Source: Bacteroidales bacterium
Lineage (GTDB): Bacteria; Bacteroidota; Bacteroidia; Bacteroidales; UBA932
DNA: 21,194 nt
Assembly (NCBI GenBank): GCA_017615435.1
Contig: JAGAAF010000052.1
Span: 1 to 21,194, forward strand
Reading direction: 5' to 3'
Shown: positions 7,433 to 14,769 of the stretch, in pieces
Layout: each line of letters begins with the position of its first letter
Numbering within the stretch: the first letter of the stretch is position 1
Translations under genes and position numbers: made by a program
Notes under the pieces: model-generated
What the model was told of the DNA's origin: nothing
The model's input: the letters and a program-made list of their open reading frames with translations, nothing else
The model's database searches: none

Positions 7433-8017
7433 TTATTTTTCAGATTTTTTTGTGTTGACTGCGGTCATCGCGCGGTCGGGCCCCACGAAAATCCAGTCCA
7501 GGACGCCCTGGGAGACCTTTTTGCAGAGTTCAGGCATCAAAGATCTTTCTTCGTCGGAAAGTTCACCGAGAACGTAATCGACCTGCTCGCCTTCGTGGAA
7601 GTCGTGACCGACGCCCATACGGATGCGGCAGTAATTCTCGGTGCCTATCGTTTCCGCGATGTTCTTGAGGCCGTTGTGTCCGCCGTCGCTGCCGTTCATA
7701 CGCATCCTGAGCGTACCGAATGGGAGGTTGATGTCGTCGCAGATGACGACCAGGCGCTCTTCGGTGACGGGGAGCTTCTGCAGATAGTACCTCACGGCGT
7801 TGCCGCTGAGGTTCATATATGTGCTGGGTTTAAGGAGATAGAGCGAGCGCCCTTTGACTGAAAGGACTGCAAGATCTCCGTACCTCTGTGTATTAAAAGA
7901 AGTGTCGGATGCCTGAGCCCAGGCATCCAACACCATAAATCCCATATTATGGCGGGTTTTGGCGTACTCGGGGCCGATATTGCCGAGCCCCACGACAAGA
8001 TAGCTCTCGCCTGCCAT
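7433..8017 (-). CDS. pth: Peptidyl-tRNA hydrolase
   Basis: The 194-residue enzyme releases tRNA from prematurely dropped peptidyl-tRNA by cleaving the ester bond. Family residues are in place: Asn13 in VVGLGNIG, catalytic His23 in TRHNMGF, Asn69 in PSTYMNLSG, Asp94 in CDDINLPFG and Asn115 in GSDGGHNGL. Length is typical of bacterial Pth. It starts 12 bp after the rplY stop, so the two form an operon that joins a 5S rRNA-binding protein with translation quality control, a linkage known from many bacteria. Confidence 0.97.
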   Translation of the reverse strand: MAGESYLVVGLGNIGPEYAKTRHNMGFMVLDAWAQASDTSFNTQRYGDLAVLSVKGRSLYLLKPSTYMNLSGNAVRYYLQKLPVTEERLVVICDDINLPFGTLRMRMNGSDGGHNGLKNIAETIGTENYCRIRMGVGHDFHEGEQVDYVLGELSDEERSLMPELCKKVSQGVLDWIFVGPDRAMTAVNTKKSEK

Positions 8018-8029
8018 AATGCGGACCGT

Positions 8030-8611
8030 TTACTCAGCTGCTTCTTCGGTCGCTGCAGCCGCAGTATTGCGGGTAGCGCGAACGCTGCAGATCACTGCAT
8101 CCTTGTCGGTGAGGATCTGAAGTCCGGGGAAGCTGAGGTCGCCGGCCTTGATTTTCTTGTCAAGTCCGAGGTCGGAGATGTCCACGGTGACGTCGTCGGG
8201 AAGGTTCTTCATAAGGCCGCTGACGCGGATCGAACGGGAGTTCTGAGTGAACTTACCGCCGAGCTGAACGCCCTTGGAGTGGCCGGAGACCTTCACGGGA
8301 ACGCTGATGCTGATGGGCTTGTCCTCACTGACGGAAAGGAAATCTACGTGAAGGCAGAGATCCTCTACCGGGTGATACTGAAGCTCGTGAAGAATTGCCG
8401 TGTACTTCTTGCCGTCGAGGTTGAGGTCAACGATGTGAGAATAAGGGGTGTTGGTAAGGCCCTTGAGCTCTTTTGCGTTAACGGTGAAAAGAATGTTCTC
8501 CATACCTGCACCATAGAGGTTGCAAGGAACGAGACCCTGACGACGGAAAGCCTTGATGGTGGCTTTGTTACCAACCTGACGGAGTTGGCCTTTGAGTTCG
8601 AAATGCTGCAT
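8030..8611 (-). CDS. rplY: 50S ribosomal protein L25 / general stress protein Ctc
   Basis: The 193-residue protein is the long (CTC-type) form of L25, which binds 5S rRNA. It has an N-terminal L25 beta-barrel (about 1-90: RQVGNKATIKAFRRQGLVPCNLYG, then YHPVEDLCLHVDFL) and the C-terminal L25 beta domain (ISISVPVKVSGHSKGVQLGGKF through VRATRN), ending in an Ala/Glu-rich tail. E. coli L25 is about 94 residues and lacks the second domain. It is transcribed from a consensus promoter 88 nt upstream with a structured leader, and is followed 12 bp later by pth. Confidence 0.95.
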   Translation of the reverse strand: MQHFELKGQLRQVGNKATIKAFRRQGLVPCNLYGAGMENILFTVNAKELKGLTNTPYSHIVDLNLDGKKYTAILHELQYHPVEDLCLHVDFLSVSEDKPISISVPVKVSGHSKGVQLGGKFTQNSRSIRVSGLMKNLPDDVTVDISDLGLDKKIKAGDLSFPGLQILTDKDAVICSVRATRNTAAAATEEAAE

Positions 8612-8639
8612 TTTCTTAATGTTTAAAATGTGTTACTCA

Positions 8640-8687
8640 GTCCGGATCGCGCCCGGACCCCATTGCACCAAATCGCCTGTGCGATTT
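8640..8687 (-). promoter_or_regulatory. Structured 5' leader of rplY mRNA (two tandem hairpins)
   Basis: Two inverted repeats lie between promoter and start codon: a 7-bp stem AAATCGC/GCGATTT with a 4-nt loop (8670-8687), which would form within about 10 nt of the mRNA 5' end, and a 6-bp stem GTCCGG/CCGGAC with a 7-nt loop (8640-8658). Neither is followed by a T run. By analogy with other ribosomal protein leaders it could be a feedback site for L25, but that is inference. Confidence 0.5.
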
Positions 8688-8699
8688 CCAAATGCGGCG

Positions 8700-8730
8700 C
8701 AAATATAGAAAGAATTATTTATTTGACAAA
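8700..8730 (-). promoter_or_regulatory. rplY promoter, Bacteroidota type
   Basis: On the minus strand TTTG (8727-8730) is followed after 19 bp by TATATTTG (8700-8707), a full consensus match. The -33 element overlaps the last sense codons of the upstream clostripain-like gene (Phe-Val), so the promoter partly lies in coding sequence. Confidence 0.82.
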
Positions 8731-9960
8731 ACCGGTCGCCTGATTCCACGAAGTGGATTTGTAGCAGTCGTTGAGTTTTGGCCAGGAACTGACGGGAAGG
8801 AACATACTCAGACCGCTGTAGGTGGAGATGTGGTTGCCGAGGAAGTCTTCCGTGGCGTTTTTGTAAAGGACCAGTTCGTCAAGCGCTGCGTCCACGGGGA
8901 CGAGCTCGGACGGAGTGGCCCCAAGCTTGACGAGGATGTCCCTGAAATCGAAGTGATATTTGTAGGTGTAGTTGAAACTCTGCACCTGCGAAGTCTTGAT
9001 GGTGGCAAGGGCGCTGCGATGTGCTTCGAAGATGGGAACGCACGCCTGGGCGAGAGCTTCTATCTTGGAGCAGTCGTACAGCGCGATGGTGGCATCGCCG
9101 TCCTGGCGGCCGTCCTGATTGCGGTCTATCGCATTCATTTCGTAATAGTCCGTGCAGATGCCGACGAGGTCGGGTTCGTCGCCCTTGAGCAGCCTTTCGC
9201 TCAGCTTGTAGTAATCGAAGCCTACGGTCAGTACCTCGCCCGGCGATGCGGCCAGGTAATCGCAGATGTCGCGCCATTCGTAGACGACCTCCACTCCGCC
9301 CATCAGGCAGGCGTCCATCACTATGTAGTCCATATGGAAGGGGATAGCCTCCCTGAACTCATCTATATCGAGCTGGATGTAGGTGTAGCTGGGGTAAGTG
9401 CCGTCGAATTCGGCGCCGATTCCCATAGGCTTGGCAGAGAATGTTTCCGAGGTCTTTTTGTAGTCTTTCGGAATCCAGCCGGTACCGTGGGATGTGTACA
9501 CCATACCGTAAGAATCGGAAGGGTACCTGTCCTTGATGTCTCCGAGGACCTTCTTCATAAACTCTTTCTCCACGGAGACGCTCTCAGCCGGGTATCTGAA
9601 AACCGTATCCCTGACCACCTCGCCATACTGCTCATAAATCCTGAACACCACGGGCTCGGTATCGGTCGCCCAGTCGCTGCTGTTCACTGATGCGTGGCTG
9701 AACACCACTATCGCATCGTTGCCCCACTTCGGGGGAATATAGCCTTCGCAGAGCTCATTGATATTCTTGTCGAGGCTGCCCTGGAGGTTGTTGTAACCCT
9801 CGCTGTAGAGGATCATCATTTTGTCGAAATGCAGGCCGGGCATACCCTCCCTCTCAGCCTTCTTGGAAGGGCCGGAGTTGTCGAACGGAACGAGGTCACC
9901 CAAGCACGAAGAAAGTGCGAGGATTGCCGCCGCAAGAATGAGTGTCCACCTGAATTTCAT
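8719..9960 (-). CDS. Clostripain-family (C11) cysteine peptidase lipoprotein
   Basis: The 413-residue protein is an envelope lipoprotein: MKFRWTLILAAAILAL followed by lipobox SSC, with Cys19 as the lipid site. The C11 catalytic dyad is visible as His158 in TSHGTGW and Cys218 in MDACLMGGVEV. These peptidases cleave after Arg or Lys. DRNQDGRQDGD may be a calcium-binding loop. I chose the ATG at 9960; an in-frame TTG at 9969 overlaps the promoter box and would put charged residues ahead of the signal. The -7 box ends 6 nt before this ATG. It is monocistronic and divergent from xerD. A role in protein processing or nutrient digestion at the cell surface is inference. Confidence 0.9.
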   Translation of the reverse strand: MKFRWTLILAAAILALSSCLGDLVPFDNSGPSKKAEREGMPGLHFDKMMILYSEGYNNLQGSLDKNINELCEGYIPPKWGNDAIVVFSHASVNSSDWATDTEPVVFRIYEQYGEVVRDTVFRYPAESVSVEKEFMKKVLGDIKDRYPSDSYGMVYTSHGTGWIPKDYKKTSETFSAKPMGIGAEFDGTYPSYTYIQLDIDEFREAIPFHMDYIVMDACLMGGVEVVYEWRDICDYLAASPGEVLTVGFDYYKLSERLLKGDEPDLVGICTDYYEMNAIDRNQDGRQDGDATIALYDCSKIEALAQACVPIFEAHRSALATIKTSQVQSFNYTYKYHFDFRDILVKLGATPSELVPVDAALDELVLYKNATEDFLGNHISTYSGLSMFLPVSSWPKLNDCYKSTSWNQATGFVK

Positions 9961-9966
9961 ATCTCG

Positions 9967-9974
9967 CAAAGATA
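9967..9974 (-). promoter_or_regulatory. Promoter -7 box of the clostripain-family gene
   Basis: Minus-strand TATCTTTG lies 6 nt before the ATG at 9960, implying a leader of only a few nucleotides. The -33 position would fall within the divergent xerD -7 box, and no clear TTTG is there. Confidence 0.6.
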
Positions 9975-9988
9975 GTCATCTTTTTCGT

Positions 9989-9996
9989 TATATTTG
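9989..9996 (+). promoter_or_regulatory. xerD promoter -7 box
   Basis: TATATTTG lies 7 nt before the ATG at 10004 and 14 bp from the divergent clostripain-gene box. No good -33 TTTG is found. Confidence 0.6.
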
Positions 9997-10003
9997 CATT
10001 TGT

Positions 10004-10900
10004 ATGGCATCAGGCTCTGAAAGGATACTCAAGGACTACTCTTATTATCTGAGAGTGGAGAGGGGAATGTCTCCCAATACCGTCGGCTCGTACCGCTCGG
10101 ATGTGAAGGCTTTCCTGGCCTGGATGTCTTCGCTGGGCGGCCACGGCTCCCTTTCTGCCGTGGACTCTGAAGACATCGCGGCCTTCCTCGCCTCGCACTC
10201 GTCTTCGCTCTCGAAACGTTCGCAGGCGCGTGAGCTCAGCGCACTCACATCCTTTTTCGACTGGCTCGTAATCGAAGGCGAGCGCAAAGACAATCCCTGC
10301 GATGTGGTGGACGCGCCGAAGATCGGACGCTACCTGCCCGCCGTGCTGTCCATAGAAGAGGTGAGCGCGATAATCGACGGCGTGGATACCCGTAGCCCGA
10401 AGGGCGTACGCGACAAGGCCATCCTTGAGATGCTCTACGGCTGCGGTTTGCGAGTGAGCGAACTGTGCGGCCTGCTTATTTCGCACGTCTATGTGGATGA
10501 GGGGTTCGTGCGCGTCGTGGGAAAGGGGAACAAAGAGAGGCTGGTGCCGATGGGGGAGAGCGCCGCGTCCGCGTTCACGGAGTGGCTCGCCGTCCGCGGC
10601 GAAGCTTTTGCTCCCGAATACTCTGATATCGCTTTCCTGAACCGTTTCGGCAAGCCGCTGAGCCGTATCTCCGTTTTCAAGCTTGTGCGCGAGTACGCTC
10701 TGCTGGCGGGAGTCACGAAAGAAATCTCTCCCCACACCTTCCGCCACTCATTCGCCACTCACCTGATTGAGAACGGAGCCGATCTCCGCGTGGTCCAGGA
10801 GATGCTCGGACACGAGAACATCACTACCACCGAAATCTACACGCACATAGACACCGCCACCTGGCAAGGTGAGGTGTTAAAGCATCATCCTCGTCGCTGA
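10004..10900 (+). CDS. xerD: Site-specific tyrosine recombinase, XerC/XerD family
   Basis: This 298-residue recombinase has the normal Xer length and an N-terminal SAM-like core-binding domain (about 5-90: RVERGMSPNTVGSYRSDVKAFL). The C-terminal catalytic domain keeps every key residue: Arg150 (GCGLRVSEL), Lys174 (VGKGNKERL), His244 and Arg247 (HTFRHSFATHL), His270 (LGHENI) and nucleophile Tyr279 (TEIYTHI). Xer recombinases resolve chromosome dimers at dif near the terminus. I start at 10004 because the promoter box ends 7 nt upstream; the longer open frame runs back through the divergent gene. The housekeeping context argues against a mobile-element integrase. Whether it is XerC or XerD is not certain. 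It ends 1 bp before the tdk stop. Confidence 0.92.
   Translation: MASGSERILKDYSYYLRVERGMSPNTVGSYRSDVKAFLAWMSSLGGHGSLSAVDSEDIAAFLASHSSSLSKRSQARELSALTSFFDWLVIEGERKDNPCDVVDAPKIGRYLPAVLSIEEVSAIIDGVDTRSPKGVRDKAILEMLYGCGLRVSELCGLLISHVYVDEGFVRVVGKGNKERLVPMGESAASAFTEWLAVRGEAFAPEYSDIAFLNRFGKPLSRISVFKLVREYALLAGVTKEISPHTFRHSFATHLIENGADLRVVQEMLGHENITTTEIYTHIDTATWQGEVLKHHPRR
10851..10877 (-). terminator. Hairpin beyond the tdk stop, inside the xerD 3' coding region (possible U-less terminator)
   Basis: Two nested 5-bp stems, ACACC/GGTGT and CACCT/AGGTG, separated by a 2x1 internal loop and closed by a 4-nt loop, form a compact hairpin 25 bp after the tdk stop on the minus strand. No T run follows on either strand, so termination here is uncertain; it could instead protect the mRNA 3' end. 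Confidence 0.35.
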
Positions 10901-10901
10901 T

Positions 10902-11489
10902 TTATTTCTTTGATTTGGCGGCCTCTTCGGCGATGGCTTTGTTGTAGCACTTGCGGCAGAGGGGCTCGTAGACGTCTTTTTCTCCAAGGACCACGAGATC
11001 GTCGCTCTTCGAAAGACGGTGAGAGTGGTTTGCAAGATCTCCGCATTTCACGCAGATGGCGTGCACCTTACGGACATCTTCCGCTATTGCCATAAGGGCG
11101 GGCATAGGGCCGAAAGGCTTGCCGAGATAATCGGTGTCAAGGCCGGCGATTATGACCCTGACACCACGGTTGGCAAGGGTCTGGCAAACCTCCACGAGGT
11201 CCTCCCCGAAGAACTGGGCTTCGTCGATTCCCACCACATCGATGTCAGAAGGAATCTCCAGCATATGGGTCGGATCGCTGATGGGAGTACTCTTGATGCT
11301 ATGCAGATCGTGGGATACCACCTCCACGTCTGAGTACCTGATATCAATAGTCGGTTTGAAGATGGCTATCTTCAGATTTGCGAACTGAGCTCTCTTGAGC
11401 CTGCGGATGAGTTCCTCGGTCTTACCGGAAAACATTGAGCCGCAAATCACCTCGATGCAGCCCGATCTTTTGTGGTTTTCAGAAAACAT
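10902..11489 (-). CDS. tdk: Thymidine kinase (type II)
   Basis: The 195-residue enzyme phosphorylates thymidine to dTMP with ATP in the salvage pathway. It has the P-loop GSMFSGKT (17-24), the DEAQFF motif with catalytic Glu90, and four zinc-binding cysteines: CVKC (146, 149) and CRKC (178, 181). The thymidine-binding lasso region YEPLCRKCY is present. The length matches type II kinases. I start at 11489 ([17 protein letters not shown]), since extending to 11603 would cross its promoter and the divergent gene. It is monocistronic and convergent with xerD with a single base between stops. The only hairpin after it lies in the xerD coding region. Confidence 0.95.
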   Translation of the reverse strand: MFSENHKRSGCIEVICGSMFSGKTEELIRRLKRAQFANLKIAIFKPTIDIRYSDVEVVSHDLHSIKSTPISDPTHMLEIPSDIDVVGIDEAQFFGEDLVEVCQTLANRGVRVIIAGLDTDYLGKPFGPMPALMAIAEDVRKVHAICVKCGDLANHSHRLSKSDDLVVLGEKDVYEPLCRKCYNKAIAEEAAKSKK

Positions 11490-11500
11490 TTGTAGTTTTG
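11469..11500 (+). promoter_or_regulatory. Promoter of the 11538 gene-rsmI operon
   Basis: TTTG (11469-11472) is followed after 20 bp by TAGTTTTG (11493-11500), matching TTTG-N20-TAnnTTTG. The ATG at 11538 is 37 nt downstream. The -33 element lies inside the first codons of the divergent tdk gene. Confidence 0.7.
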
Positions 11501-11511
11501 TGTTTGTCTTA

Positions 11512-11519
11512 CAAAGATA
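11512..11519 (-). promoter_or_regulatory. tdk promoter -7 box
   Basis: Minus-strand TATCTTTG lies 22 nt before the tdk ATG. It sits downstream of the plus-strand promoter, so the two promoters face each other 11 bp apart and each lies in the other's early transcribed region. The -33 match is poor. Confidence 0.6.
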
Positions 11520-11537
11520 AAAAACGCACGCAGAAAA

Positions 11538-12074
11538 ATGGAAAAATCCGTAAAAGAAGTTTTCAACGAAATACAAACAACCATCGCTTCGCTCCGCGCC
11601 CAACTCGATGAACTGGAGGAGCGCCTCGCCCTGATGGCCGCCGAACCGGAAGAGGCCCCCGAGGTCGAAGAGCCCGAAGTCGATCCCGAACCTGTCGTGG
11701 AACCCGTAGAAGTGGAGCCCGAACCCGAACCTGTCGAGGAATCTCCTGCCGAGCCTGTTGATTTGTCTATAGATATGGAGGCCCTTGGAGCGAAGACCGT
11801 TCCGGACGCGAAGAACTTCCAGTGGATGATAGACCTTCCGGGAAGTCCGGTGGCGAACGTGATCAGCGCAATTTCGCTGAACGACCGCGTGCTGTTCATC
11901 AACACTCTCTTCAAGGAGGATCCGTCGCTGTTCCAGCAGACCATCGCCGCATTCAACGGTATGCAGACGATAGACGAAGCCGTCTCTTACGTCATCGCGA
12001 ATTTCCCCGACTGGAACCTTAATTCAGAGGTCGTGTACAGGCTGATGATGGCCGTCCGCAGAAAACTCTCATAA
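11538..12074 (+). CDS. Conserved-looking protein with coiled coil, acidic Pro/Glu linker and C-terminal helical domain; function unknown
   Basis: The 178-residue cytoplasmic protein has three parts: an N-terminal coiled-coil helix (about 3-34, [18 protein letters not shown]), a highly acidic Pro/Glu/Val linker (about 36-78, repeated EPE/EPV units), and a C-terminal helical domain (about 84-178) with [18 protein letters not shown] and [18 protein letters not shown] recall similar C-terminal segments in uncharacterised Bacteroidales proteins encoded near rsmI, but know of no function. It lacks a signal peptide or membrane helix. A 13-bp direct repeat (CCCGAACCTGTCG at 11685 and 11724) shows a 39-nt, 13-codon unit in the linker. 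The TAATG overlap with rsmI implies translational coupling. Confidence 0.85.
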   Translation: MEKSVKEVFNEIQTTIASLRAQLDELEERLALMAAEPEEAPEVEEPEVDPEPVVEPVEVEPEPEPVEESPAEPVDLSIDMEALGAKTVPDAKNFQWMIDLPGSPVANVISAISLNDRVLFINTLFKEDPSLFQQTIAAFNGMQTIDEAVSYVIANFPDWNLNSEVVYRLMMAVRRKLS

Positions 12075-12790
12075 TGGCAGGCAAGCTCTACATAGTGCCC
12101 ACTCCGGTCGGAAACCTGTCCGACATAACCCTTCGTGCGCTGGAAGTCCTGAATGAGGCCGACCTCATTCTGGCGGAGGATACAAGAACCACCGGAGTAC
12201 TTCTGGAGCACTATCAGATAAAGGGGCGCCTGCTTTCTCACCATAAATTCAACGAACATCAGACTGTGGGGATGATCAAGGAGCGCATCCTCGGCGGGCT
12301 CAATGTCGCGCTGGTCAGCGACGCGGGCACGCCGGGAATAAGCGACCCCGGCTTCCTTCTGGCGCGCGAATGCGCCAGGGAAGGAATCGAGGTCCAGACC
12401 CTTCCCGGCGCCACTGCGTGCATCCCCGCGATAATCTCATCAGGCCTGCCCTGCGACCGCTTCTGCTTCGAAGGCTTCCTCCCGCAGAAGAAGGGCCGTG
12501 CCACTTTACTTGTGCAGCTCGCAGAAGAGACGCGCACGATGATTTTCTATGAGTCGCCGCACCGTCTGGCGAAGACGCTCGCACAGTTTGCAGAGGCGTT
12601 CGGACCCGACAGGGAGTGCTCCGTGGCCAGGGAAATCTCAAAACTTCACGAAACCCACCATCGTGGTACCTTACAAGAACTAGCGAAATACTTCAATGAA
12701 AACGAACCAAAAGGCGAAATCGTCATCGTCGTCGCCGGGGCGCCGCAGGAGCCGCGCGGCCAGCACGTCAACAAATACCGGGAACAGTAG
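12074..12790 (+). CDS. rsmI: 16S rRNA (cytidine-1402-2'-O)-methyltransferase
   Basis: The 238-residue SAM-dependent enzyme of the tetrapyrrole-methylase fold adds the 2'-O-methyl at C1402 in the 30S decoding centre. Family motifs are VPTPVGNLSDIT (8-19), AEDTRTTGVLL, SDAGTPGISDPG, PGATACIPAIISSGLP, FEGFLPQKKGR and the C-terminal GEIVIVVAG. It starts in a TAATG overlap with the preceding gene. After VVAG the protein has an extra tail of 16 residues (APQEPRG...REQ) which lies within the 95 bp that overlap the next gene in another frame; the fold should be complete before that point. E. coli RsmI is longer (286 residues), but shorter forms are usual in this phylum. Confidence 0.95.
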   Translation: MAGKLYIVPTPVGNLSDITLRALEVLNEADLILAEDTRTTGVLLEHYQIKGRLLSHHKFNEHQTVGMIKERILGGLNVALVSDAGTPGISDPGFLLARECAREGIEVQTLPGATACIPAIISSGLPCDRFCFEGFLPQKKGRATLLVQLAEETRTMIFYESPHRLAKTLAQFAEAFGPDRECSVAREISKLHETHHRGTLQELAKYFNENEPKGEIVIVVAGAPQEPRGQHVNKYREQ

Positions 12791-13649
12791 CGCCGGTACA
12801 GTCTTCAAAGTCGGAGCAATATCTCTCACCTTCCTGATACTCGGATACCAGGTCTGTCTCTTTGTGCAACACACCGCCAGGCTGAAGATTGAAGCCAACC
12901 GGGATCAGCCTGACACGGTGGTGGTCTACGTGAATGGCCCCCGACCGCACTCGGGGGTGACAGCACAGGCGTCGGGGGTGGCGGAGTACCGCTATGCCCA
13001 GCATACCCCTGCGGTCCAGGCGGTGCGGGCGAAAACGCGCAAAGTGGAGTCGTTCCGCTTCAATCCCAACACAGCTTCGCTAGAAGACCTGCAGCGCCTG
13101 GGATTCAGCCCGAAGCAGGCGCAGAGCATCGTGAATTACCGGGAGAAGGGCGGGAAGTTCCGAAGAAAGGAAGATTTCGCCAAGTCATATGTTGTCGCCG
13201 ATTCAGTCTACCGGAGGCTTGAGCCTTTCATAGACATTCCGAAACTGGACATAAACAAGGCGGACTCGGCTGCTTTCGACGCCCTGCCCGGAATAGGCCC
13301 GTACTTCGCTGCGAAGATGGTCAGTTACCGCGAAGAACTGGGCGGTTATTCCTGCCCAGAGCAACTTAAAGAAATCTGGAACTTCGGGGATGAACGCTAC
13401 GACAAACTGAGTGACCTGATAGTATGCTCCGAGCCGACTAAACCGCTGAAACTCTGGACCTTACCTGAAGATTCGCTCAGGCTGCATCCCCACATAAGAT
13501 ACAAAAGCGTCGCGCACGGGATAGTGTTGTACAGAAACTACAACCCCTCCTCGGAATGGACCTTGGAGGGGCTGAAGAATGCTGGAGTTATCGGCGAAGA
13601 GCAGTACGCTAAACTTCGGCTTTGCCGTATTTCGCCTCCTGCTCCCTGA
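12696..13649 (+). CDS. Membrane-anchored helix-hairpin-helix (ComEA-like) protein
   Basis: The 317-residue protein has a Ser/Arg-rich cytoplasmic tail (1-36), one membrane helix (about 37-57), a linker, then helix-hairpin-helix modules like those of Com[22 protein letters not shown] (122-180), [20 protein letters not shown] (184-245) and a degenerate third (256-310). ComEA binds incoming DNA at the membrane in natural transformation; whether this protein takes part in DNA uptake is unknown. The only in-frame start is the ATG at 12696, inside rsmI, since no ATG, GTG or TTG follows before the membrane helix; hence a 95-bp same-strand overlap. Its 3' end overlaps trpS by 41 bp on the opposite strand and carries the likely recA-trpS terminator. 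Confidence 0.83.
   Translation: MKTNQKAKSSSSSPGRRRSRAASTSTNTGNSSAGTVFKVGAISLTFLILGYQVCLFVQHTARLKIEANRDQPDTVVVYVNGPRPHSGVTAQASGVAEYRYAQHTPAVQAVRAKTRKVESFRFNPNTASLEDLQRLGFSPKQAQSIVNYREKGGKFRRKEDFAKSYVVADSVYRRLEPFIDIPKLDINKADSAAFDALPGIGPYFAAKMVSYREELGGYSCPEQLKEIWNFGDERYDKLSDLIVCSEPTKPLKLWTLPEDSLRLHPHIRYKSVAHGIVLYRNYNPSSEWTLEGLKNAGVIGEEQYAKLRLCRISPPAP
13541..13574 (-). terminator. Probable recA-trpS terminator inside the opposing helix-hairpin-helix gene
   Basis: On the minus strand, 34 bp after the trpS stop, a 10-bp stem (CAGCCCCTCC/GGAGGGGTTG, one G-U pair) with a 14-nt loop is followed by TAGTTTCTG. The stem is strong but the T-rich tail is interrupted. It lies fully within the coding sequence of the plus-strand gene. 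Confidence 0.6.
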
Positions 13650-14769
13650 TGAGTTCCTGGAGGACGCCTTCGTCGAAATAGTTGATTTTCATTGCGGCCT
13701 TCACTCCTGCGAGTGTCTTCGCTGCCTTGGCGCAGGCGGCTTCGGTGCCCTTGCGAAGAACTTCGTAGACATAAGGGAGATTCTGCTCAAGCTCCTTGCG
13801 GCGCTGCCTGATAGGCTCGAGAGTATCGTTGAGGACCTCCGTGAGGAAGTTTTTGATCATCACATCACCAAGTCCGCCGGCCCTGTACTGGGCTTTTACT
13901 TCGTCAAGACTGTGGAACTCGAAACTGCTCTTCTTACCCACGAAACACGAAGCGAATTTGTCGAAATGCTCGGGCTTGCAGAATGCGTCCAGATAGGTGA
14001 AGACGGGATTGCCTTCCACCTTGCCGGGATCGCTGACCTGAAGATGACCGGGGTCGGTGTACATTCCGCGCACCTTGGTACGGACTTCTTCGGCGGAATC
14101 CGACAGGTAAATGCAGTTGCCCAGCGACTTGCTCATCTTCGCCTTGCCGTCCGTGCCGGGCAGACGCAGGCAGGCAGCATTGTCGGGCAGAAGGATCTCC
14201 GGTTCGGTGAGAGCGGGGCCGTAGGTGCTGTTGAACTTATGCACGATCTCACGGGTCTGCTCGATCATCGGCTCCTGATCCTCGCCGGCGGGGACCGTCG
14301 TGGCCTGGAAAGCAGTGATGTCGGCCGCCTGGCTGATGGGGTAGCAGAAGAAGCCCACGGGAGTGCCGGCTTTATTGTCCGCCGATGCGTCGTCGTTGAA
14401 CCCGCGCATCTGGATTTCAGCCTTCACGGTGGGGTTGCGCTGGAGGCGCTGCACGGTCACCAGGTTCATATAATAGAACATAAGCTCGGTGAGTTCCGTG
14501 ACCTGCGACTGGATCAGGATGTGGCTCTTCTCCGGGTCTATGCCCGCGGAGAGATAATCAAGGGCCACCTCCACTATATTCTGCCTGACCTTTTCCGGGT
14601 TGTCAGCATTGTCCGTCAGGGCCTGCGCATCCGCAATCATAATGTAAATCTCGTCGAACTCTCCGCTGTTCTGGAGCTCGACACGCCTGCGGAGCGATCC
14701 CACATAGTGGCCGATATGAAGGCGGCCGGTCGGGCGGTCGCCAGTGAGTATGATCTTTTTCTTCGACAT
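13609..14769 (-). CDS. trpS: Tryptophanyl-tRNA synthetase
   Basis: The 386-residue class I synthetase charges tRNA-Trp. It shows [18 protein letters not shown] with the HIGH motif (18-21), the tryptophan-pocket region [15 protein letters not shown], the [17 protein letters not shown] motif and KMSKS in [11 protein letters not shown]. It is about 50 residues longer than the common 330-residue bacterial TrpS; the extra length appears in the insertion [12 protein letters not shown] and in the C-terminal part, as in a TrpS subgroup of this phylum. Its ATG directly abuts the recA stop, so the two genes form a tight operon. The 3' end overlaps the convergent gene by 41 bp. Confidence 0.95.
   Translation of the reverse strand: MSKKKIILTGDRPTGRLHIGHYVGSLRRRVELQNSGEFDEIYIMIADAQALTDNADNPEKVRQNIVEVALDYLSAGIDPEKSHILIQSQVTELTELMFYYMNLVTVQRLQRNPTVKAEIQMRGFNDDASADNKAGTPVGFFCYPISQAADITAFQATTVPAGEDQEPMIEQTREIVHKFNSTYGPALTEPEILLPDNAACLRLPGTDGKAKMSKSLGNCIYLSDSAEEVRTKVRGMYTDPGHLQVSDPGKVEGNPVFTYLDAFCKPEHFDKFASCFVGKKSSFEFHSLDEVKAQYRAGGLGDVMIKNFLTEVLNDTLEPIRQRRKELEQNLPYVYEVLRKGTEAACAKAAKTLAGVKAAMKINYFDEGVLQELIREQEAKYGKAEV

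Noticed and set aside
9961..9969. TTG start at 9969 for the clostripain-type gene, and TTG at 19421 for rnhA.
   Set aside because: Both TTG codons are part of the TAnnTTTG promoter boxes; ATG codons just downstream fit signal peptide or family N-terminus.
10004..10900. Tyrosine recombinase as integrase of a mobile element.
   Set aside because: Typical Xer length, housekeeping neighbours on both sides and no attachment repeats, cargo or composition change.
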